NCBI RefSeq assembly: GCF_030272615.1
Contig: NC_081412.1
Location: forward strand, 672,895,823-672,959,822
Direction of reading: 5' to 3'
Origin: Cryptomeria japonica
Lineage: Eukaryota; Streptophyta; Pinopsida; Cupressales; Cupressaceae
DNA length: 64,000 nucleotides
Shown here: positions 57,116-64,000 of the stretch, in pieces
Numbering within the stretch: position 1 is the first letter of the stretch
Layout of the letters: each line of letters opens with the position of its first letter
Position numbers and translations under genes: made by a program
Notes under the pieces: generated by a model
Seen by the model: the letters and a program-made list of their open reading frames with translations, nothing else
What the model was told of the DNA's origin: nothing
Databases searched by the model: none

Positions 57116-60100
57116 CTAGTCTAGCATGTCATCTACCCCCCGATCTTGCTGATCAATGTTTTGGGAAGGCAGGGAACACCCTAGAGGAGGAACATCCAAC
57201 ACAGCAGATGGAGCTATCACAAGATCCAAACAAGGGCTATGTTCATGTTCCGAGCCACATTGTTCTTGTCTAGGAGCTAGGATAAGTGCTTTAGAAAATT
57301 CATTAGATAGATGGTTATCAACATCAACAAGTTCATATTCACTATCAGAAGTAAGAGGAGTAACATGTTCATCATGAATAACATTTTCATCTATATCATC
57401 ATCAAGATTTATAAAAATAGGATCTTTAACTCGTACAGGATCAAGACCATCATGCATCTTATGTTTAGGAGATTTAGGCTCAATGTCCGGCTGAGGAGAA
57501 AATGGAATAATGCTTGTTGAAGGTGTTTTTGGAGATTGTAAAGTTTGAGAAGCAGCTGCTTGAGCCCTAAGATGACATTTTCATCGGTGTTCACGTGCAG
57601 AACGATTTCATCTAGTCTTAGTAGGAAGTGGAGAAGATTGAGGAGGAGGAATGTTCTCATCCTTATCACTTGGGTGTTTAGGTTGCGGTCTCTTAGGCTG
57701 GATAATAGGAGAAGAAGAAGGTCTCTTCTCTCTATAAAAAGAAGGAGGAGGAACTGCTCCATATAAAGGAGGAATTTTTGGTTTAGGAAGAAGACCAAGT
57801 CCATCATGACGAGGAGGGATAGGTCTACTTTTAGAAGATTTATTAGGCATAGACATAGTCACATCCATGGGGATGGGTTGGGGATCTTCTTGAGGAAAGA
57901 CATTAGTTTTATCTTTCAAAGGAAGAAGTTCCTTCTCAAGAATGATAGGAATGTCAAGTTTAGGTGTTCTAGGTTCACTTAGAGATAGGATCATATCTAT
58001 TTTCCACTTTTGATAAGATTTGAAAAGATGATCACTTCGCGGAGGAAGAGACTGGAATTGTTTAGGCCAAAAGTAATCAATAGGAACGCTAGAGGTTCTT
58101 TTAGCTGGTTTAAAGAGACTATGATTGATAGTAACAACTTCACCATTATGGGGAAATTTCAAACACTTGTGAATAGCAGAGGCAATAGCCTTCATGGAAG
58201 ATAGCCAACGATAGCCAAGCTTCACACGAAATTGTTCGGAAGATGGAATAATAGCAAAGTTCACATCAAGGGATTTGTTATGGACCTCAATAGGCAATGT
58301 AATAGAACCAATTGCAGGAGAAGAAAATGCATCGAATAATTTCACAACCACATCTGTTTTGTCATAGATCACTTGATTCAATTGCAAAGTAAAAAGAAAT
58401 TCCTCAGTAATAACATTAACCATGCACGAAGGGTCAATAAGCACTCCACGAAAAGGTGTATTCTTGACTTTGGCAACTATGTATAAAGGACCATCAGGTG
58501 CTCTAATGGTTTCACTAGAATCAAATGTGATGGAAGGTTCTTTAGGGATTTCTTGCTGCTCTACAAAGTTAATCACATTCGGAGTCATAGACACAAGACC
58601 ATCAAATGAGAGAGAGGAATCATTAGCCTCAATCGCATTAGAGGTATGAGAAGTATGAGAAGGTAATGGATCAGTAAAAATCTGAAGATTTTGGTTAGGA
58701 GGAGCTACAGATGTGTTGCCTTTATCATTCACTCCAGAAACAGAAATAGTATTATTATCAATCAAATCCTGAATTTTACCCTTTAAAGAAAAACATTTTT
58801 CAGTATCATGACCAGGCTGACGATGAAAATGACAAAAAGCTTTATGATCAAAATAAGGTGAAGTAATCTTTGCAGGATCAATTTGTCTTATAGGAGGAAG
58901 AGTAAGAACATTTTGTTCCAATAACTTATTCATAATACCATGCAATGATTCATTCAAAGGAGTATACTTTCTTTCTTTCTTGAAAAATTTAGAAATAGGA
59001 GGCACACCTGATGCTGCATTCACATTGTTGTTCATGATGTTTTCATTGAATTTGATGGAATCTCTGTTCGGTTTAATCTTCCCAAATGGTTGTTGACTGC
59101 TATCACCCTTATCACTCGGAGCCATAGGATGTGATTGTTCCATTTGACTCACAGTCAGTTGATAATTGTGAAGAGTGGCACACAACTATTGGAAAGAAGT
59201 AAACTCAGAAAACAGAAGTTTGTCTCGAATATCTTTTTGCAAATTAGAAATAAAGATTCTTTGAATATCATTGTCAGGCACTGGAAAAGAAATTTGAGCA
59301 TACAAATGCTTATATCTACCAATGAAATCAGTCACTTTTTCTTTAACACCTTGTTTACAATGCATTAAATCAATCAAAGTAACTTTAGGACTTATGTTGT
59401 TTTGAAATTGTTGAATGAAAGCATTTGCAAGTTGTTCAAAAGAAGTAATAGAATAAGAAGGCAACGAGCAATACCATTGTAGGGCTTTTTCTCTTAATGT
59501 TCTAGTGAATAGTTTTGCAAGCAACCTTGGGTCATAAGCAAAATCAGTACAAATTGTTTGAAAAGTCTTGAAATGTGTTAGAGGATCTCCTTTACCATTA
59601 TAAAGTTCCAAATGTGGGATTTCAACATGTTTAGGAGGGATAGCTCGAACAATGTCAAGAGAAAGTGGGCTCGCAACATCAAATGTGGGCACACTAAACT
59701 TAGATTGATTCATAGAGGCAATTTGTTGCTGTAAAGAAGAGACAGTTTGTGCAAGATTGTTAATGGTCGCTTCAGTCGAAGAGTTCATATTAGGTGTGTT
59801 AGACTGAGATGGAGGTGTTATGTTATTGAAAGAAGGTAGAGAGTAAGGTGGTGGGACCCTATGATAGTCAACCATAGGGGATGATTGGATAGGAGGAACA
59901 CTACAAGGAGGAATGGAATGATTAAATGAATTTCCCCCTTGCGTCGTGTTCATTTGTGAAGATGTAATAGGAACACTCATTGAAGGAATGTATGAAGAAG
60001 TCGGATTAAATGAAGGAAGAGGATTAATTGAAGAAGAGGGATTGCCCCCATGACTGGTAACCACAGGAGGAATGTCTTGTATAGAAGTAGCCATGATGTT

Positions 60101-60568
60101 TGATGTAAAGGTAGGTATACTAGCAATAGGAGTTGTCAAAGGAATGGAATGATTGACTTGTGTGGGAGGTTGTGTATAACCTAAAGACTCGGCACAACTC
60201 TTCATAGGCATCACATTCGAATTCACAATGTGTGCAATACCGTGCAAAATATCAATTCCATTCTTATCACTTTGAAGCATATGTTTTAGACCCTCAATTA
60301 AAGGAAGAGCTTGACTATCGGGATACTCATGAGACATCCATTGGTGAAAATCGTCAAATTGGTTATCCAATTTCGAAAGTTGTTCAACAGAAACCTCATG
60401 GGGAGCTTCTTCATCATTAGGAGGATTAGAGGAATTTCCCATGTCCTCGTTAAAAAGGCTATTCAAATTAGGTTCCATCTCCTCGGTAGTTAAACCTTGG
60501 AGAGACTTAATTCTACAGCTTCGTCTAACGGGAATAGTGTAAGTAGGGCTTATTGTTGTAAAACTCAT
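57116..60568 (-). pseudogene. TR-GAG gag-protease polyprotein (about 1,150 codons), nearly open
   Basis: One frame runs from ATG 60568 to a stop at 57116, broken only by TAG 59186, TGA 57608 and TGA 57581. A Pro/Ser/Asn-rich N-terminal region (residues 1-290) is followed by a Retrotrans_gag capsid (about 300-460: HLELYNGKGDP, ALQWYCSLP, FIQQFQNN). Next come a zinc motif CHFHRQPGHDTEKC (about residue 590, CHHC), and a retropepsin-like domain with VLIDPSC (about 710) and LGYRWLSSM (about 785). The C-terminal tail is Pro-rich, then Arg-rich, then acidic. The catalytic triplet D-P-S differs from the usual D-T/S-G. Gag would form particles; the protease's activity is uncertain. The stops sit at Gln and Arg positions and shift nothing. 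Confidence 0.85.
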
Positions 60569-61750
60569 GCACTAGAGAGAGAGAAAAGATTTTGATTTTA
60601 GAGGTAGCAATTTGCAGTAAAACCAGCCAATCTTCCAGATTTAAGCTGTTAAATGCAATCACGACAGTCTCCCGAAATTTCGGAAAAAATGTTCGGGACC
60701 GTGGCGCTCGAAGTGCAACACGGTCCTTGCAACTTTTTTCAAAATTTGCAGGGATGAAAGGTATGATGATTTTAGAGCTAATCTGAAAAAATTGAGGGAT
60801 TTTACGATCTGTAGATAGGCCAAATTAAAGTTGCAAACTCAAAATTGAATCCTATCAAGATTGTCGAAAAATGCAAAATTTTGAATTTTGAAAAAGAGAG
60901 GGAAACTGAAATTTTGAATTGTATGATTTTAGAGGGAATGTCCAAAGCAATGCAAGTTTTGAAATTTAAAAATTGACTCAATTTCACACTAAATTCAATT
61001 TTGAAAGCGGAAATCAAAGTTGTTGTAATTAAGCACTTAATTTCAAAAGTCACAAATTGTAAGAATTTGAATAAAGCACTGAAATTTCGAATGAATGCAA
61101 ACACACTTTTCAGATTTAAGACAGTAAGAACACAATTTTGGCACAAAATTTCAATTTCGATAATTTTTGAATGATTAGGAGCCCTAAACCAAGCAATCAC
61201 AAGACCAACTTTGACTGTAATTTTGAAGGTGTTATAATTGATAAAATCAGCCAAAATTCTGGATTTTAGCAGGAAAATACAGTAAGATCTTGCTCCCGAA
61301 ATTTCGGAAAAAATGTCGGGGACGATGGCGCTCGGAGTGCACACGGTCCTCGCAACTTTTTTCCAAATTTTCAGGGATGAAAGATATTGTGATTTTATTG
61401 CGGAATCCAAAGTTACAGCTGATTTGGAGATGTTTTGATCAGTGAAATTGTCGGACAAAGATTGAATTAAGGGGGTTTCAAAAATTAGGGTTTTGACATT
61501 TAACCACTTAATTTTCAAAATTGGAGCATGGATATGAATTGATAATTTGTAATAGAAAAGCAGATCTGAAGCAAGCATTAACAATTAAACATTTCACAAG
61601 TCCAATTTTCAAAAAGAAATTTTAGGGTTTTTTATGCAATCACCTCTAAAATTTTGCAAAAGATCAAACATGGAAATGCAATTAAGGAATCCAATTTTCA
61701 GATCTAAGCATGAAAAATCAGAAAGGATGTTCACATCAGGTTCACCAAAA
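60569..61750 (-). other. TR-GAG leader between 5' LTR and gag
   Basis: The minus strand after the LTR starts TTTTGGTGAACCTG (61750-61737), a candidate primer-binding site for an unidentified tRNA. Two copies of a block of about 80 bases (60670-60747 and 61294-61378) each have CCGAAATTTCGG and a GC-rich inverted repeat. A 260-codon sense frame (61584-60802), rich in Ile, Phe and Lys, has no recognisable domain and may be chance. Confidence 0.65.
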
Positions 61751-63024
61751 TGTAAAGCGAAAAATCGCGATCGAACCCTAGTTGGTCTCCCCTCTTCCAA
61801 CTCCGAGGAGAGAGAAGGGAGGTTCGGTAGGATTCGATGGTTTTCACTTAGGGGAGAGACTTTACATTCAAAAGAGGGGTTGAAACTCATAAGATCCAAT
61901 CCCACACAATGTAAGATTGGATGCTAAATGAATTTCAAGGGTTAGGAAAGCAAGGCTACCCTCTTTTGTAAAGAATGTTGTTAAGGAAATTAAGCTAGGA
62001 ATGCATAGAAAGTCATAAAGATTCGCTTATAAACTGAGTTTGGGTTATAGGATGAAGTTGCGGACCTGGAATTAGCAGTAAAATGTCGATACGGCGCTGT
62101 CCTGCAAATTTGAGCAAAAGTTGTCGGGACGATGGCGCCCGGTGCCACGGTCCTCCGAAAAATCCGCGAAACGAAGTGGGATCTGTTCGTCTCTGCACAA
62201 GGATTCCAGATCTTCAATTTCAGCCGCGTACCTGCAACCTACACACAGAAAAGCGAAGACGATTGGGGGGTTAGGGATTAGGGGTTTGCCTTTGGGTCAA
62301 ACCCCAATTTTGGAATTAACCAAGAAATGAGCAAGTGCTGTAAATGTAAATGACTGTAATGTAAAACAAGTACTAATACCTTGTTCTAAGGATGTTTGTA
62401 TCCTTATGTGCGAAGGTTTAGATGTTGTTGTTTGTTGTATGTTGTAGTAGCATGTAGTAAGTGATCTCCTCTTCAATGGTTGAATCCTTGACTTGAATGC
62501 AACACTTAGCCTTGAATGGAGACTTGAAATGATCAATTGCTTGAATGCTTGGATGCTTGAGTATAGTTTCCACGCTTTGTACACATATTCTCTTCATATC
62601 ATTTTATATCAAATGAGAGAGAAAAATGTAGTTTATATACTTGTCAATTAGGGCTGATAGACTGATTTTCCCGACCTTAGGCCGACCAGGGAATGTAATT
62701 TTCCAATTTGCAAACAGAAAGACCCGATACCACTTACGAGACCGGGCCCAAAATAGGACTCAGGGACCAGGGCGTTGGGCGCCATGGTCCTGGGGGACCA
62801 GGGCGCTGGGCGCCCTGGTCCTGAGGAACCAGGGCGCTGGGCGCTCTGGTCCCACCTCCCGGGGCAGCAGGGTGCAAGGAGGTTCAGGCCAGGGTGCTTG
62901 AAAAATGCAGTTTTTGGTGTCGAAAACAGGTTTTGGGGTCTCCATTCAGGTTGCGTGTTGCGTCGCCATCGTGAAGACTGAAATGCAGTCGAAATTGCAA
63001 GTGTCACAATTTTAGGACGCTACA
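61751..63024 (-). repeat. 5' LTR of TR-GAG
   Basis: On the minus strand it begins TGTAGCGTCCTAAAATTGTG and ends ...GATTTTTCGCTTTACA. It is 25 bases longer than the other LTR because of one more hairpin unit. Confidence 0.88.
62764..62852. repeat. GC-rich hairpin array in the TR-GAG 5' LTR (three units)
   Basis: Units lie at 62764-62790, 62795-62821 and 62825-62852, with a period of about 31. Each has outer arms GGACCA/TGGTCC and inner arms GGCGC/GCGCC around a TGG centre. The middle unit is the most perfect. Confidence 0.9.
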
Positions 63025-64000
63025 CTCACAAACGGCTTGGATTTGTTGCAAAACTTTTTTTATGCAGGTTTGGAAGACTATTTTTGGAGCAAATTAGCAA
63101 ATTTTTTGGATTTTCTTACATTTCTAGAAATCTCTTGAAATTTTATAGGTGGTTTTTTTTTATGATGAATCAGATCTTTTAATTGGTCAACAAAACACAT
63201 TGTTGAAGGCCACTATTTCACAAAGTCTTTTGGATCTAAAATTTACCTAGCTTGTGTGCTTGCAGGAAGGGGTGATCATTTAAAACAATCCAAACTACTA
63301 ACAAATCTTTGTTGTAGGACCTTGACAAGGATTTTCTCTTTATTATGTGCCTTGTTTTCATATATTATCAAACACTTCAATTGGTGCACTAAAATTGAAC
63401 CAGTTTCCTTTGTGTCTTGGGTAATAGACTCTTTTTGTTTCATCTTTAGAGGGCCTATCTCCCCGTGTGGTCATTAGGACTACTAGTGAGGAGAGAACAA
63501 CCCAAGTGGTAGTGAGGAAAACCCACCTCTTACTACTATAAACAACTGTATTCATGGTGAAAACTATGGATAACATGTGTTGATTAGTTCATACCGACAC
63601 TATGTCTCCCCATAAACCCATTTGATCAAACTGATTTGATCATTTGTAGGGCGTAATCCCTACCGGCTGGGAGCCTTCTGTATTTACAGAGCTGAAAGTG
63701 CCGCATGTATGGCCACACGAGTGGATGCCCTTACTAGCACCTTTTTGTTTTAGAAGCCAAAATCCTTCTAGTTGCTGGGGTAGGAGGTCAGACCTCTGGT
63801 AGTGGCCCACACACATACAGCTCTTAGTAGAGATACAAAGTTCACCACAGGGAGTTTTCATGGGGACTAATGCTTGGCTGCCCCGAGAAGTGAGTGCCGA
63901 GGGTGGAGCCAGTGGGGTCAAGCATCTAAGTATCCATTCTTAATAGTGTAGCCTCAGGGGAAACTCCATGTGGGATCAACAACTATTGTCCTAGCCAGCC
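63025..64000 (+). other. Leader of element B, continued
   Basis: It resumes at the CTCAC duplication with the third leader repeat. From 63205 it follows the block conserved with 18330-19125. A splice-acceptor-like TTGTGTGCTTGCAG lies near 63265, as in element A. Frames in it (for example 63640-63921 minus) are interrupted in element A, so I do not call a gene. Confidence 0.65.

Larger units (their letters stand above)
55124..63024 (-). mobile_element. Gag-protease-only LTR element (TR-GAG type), well preserved
   Basis: Two long LTRs (61751-63024 and 55124-56372) flank a leader, a single gag-protease frame and a 3' non-coding region, all on the minus strand. It is flanked by CTCAC on both sides (55119-55123 and 63025-63029). 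No RT, RNase H or integrase is present. The LTRs differ by few substitutions, mostly transitions, and by one hairpin unit, so it is the youngest insertion here. It must depend on enzymes of an autonomous partner. Terminal-repeat elements with only GAG are known in plants. Confidence 0.88.
53559..64000 (+). mobile_element. Tat-like Ty3/gypsy element B, 5' part (runs off the window)
   Basis: It has an LTR (53559-54351) and a leader (54352-55123, continuing at 63025-64000) split by the TR-GAG insertion. Its gag would lie beyond the window end. It sits in E3 pol (flank AAATT at 53554-53558). Confidence 0.82.

Noticed and set aside
57311..57807. Short frames overlapping the end of TR-GAG gag
   Set aside because: Shadow frames of the gag-protease frame, which continues in one frame to 57116 across two TGA codons.
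63640..63921. 93-codon minus-strand frame in the leader of element B
   Set aside because: The matching region of element A (18719-19060) has stops and indels in this frame, so it is not conserved as protein.
1..64000. Host genes, tRNA, rRNA, plastid or mitochondrial inserts
   Set aside because: Looked for on both strands; no cloverleaf, no rRNA or organelle gene text, and no spliced host gene except the PMD frame, which is better explained as element-borne.

Overview
The window looks like intergenic DNA from a large-genome land plant. I see no intact host gene, no tRNA or rRNA gene and no prokaryotic feature. Almost every base can be placed in a transposable element: plant-type Ty1/copia elements (gag, DSG-type protease, integrase, reverse transcriptase, RNase H; initiator-tRNA primer site), Ty3/gypsy elements of Tat-like type, a terminal-repeat element carrying only gag-protease, and a plant LINE with an RNase H tail. 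The long LTRs and deep nesting suggest a gymnosperm-like genome, but that is inference.

Left part (1-17020) is a nest of insertions whose right-hand boundaries are visible and whose left halves lie outside the window. A copia fragment (E0, minus, 16569-17020) contains copia E2 (plus, 13859-16568). E2 contains E1 (plus, 7971-13858), E1 contains copia LC (minus, 3343-7970), and LC is cut by a 5'-truncated LINE (minus, 479-3342). E1 keeps three zinc knuckles of gag and a large non-pol reading frame (9156-12418) with an E/K-rich helix, and has no visible pol.

Middle part (17021-49471). A Tat-like element A (17021-21305) has a 5' LTR, a long leader and an internally deleted gag-protease. Two minus-strand copia remnants follow: C2 (21306-25735, itself holding a solo LTR at 24516-25304) and C3 (25736-29064). 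A second Tat-like element, TAT-II, starts abruptly at 29065. It is split by a 4.7 kb solo-LTR-like insertion (29508-34256, duplication GAATC) and by a complete copia RC (35121-42832, duplication CCATC). Beyond them it continues with gag, protease, the integrase C-terminus and, on the opposite strand, a plant-mobile-domain reading frame with a candidate intron (46560-49192).

Right part (49472-64000). Copia E3 (49472-53558) lies in TAT-II. It is cut by Tat-like element B (53559-64000, running off the end), and B holds a gag-protease-only element, TR-GAG (minus, 55124-63024, duplication CTCAC), which is the best preserved element here.

Three themes recur. Premature stops are overwhelmingly of the kind made by C-to-T change at methylated plant cytosines. 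Three unrelated LTR families each carry an array of short hairpins, two GC-rich and one AT-rich. Two elements carry large extra reading frames beside the usual gag-pol set: the E1 frame and the antisense plant-mobile-domain frame.
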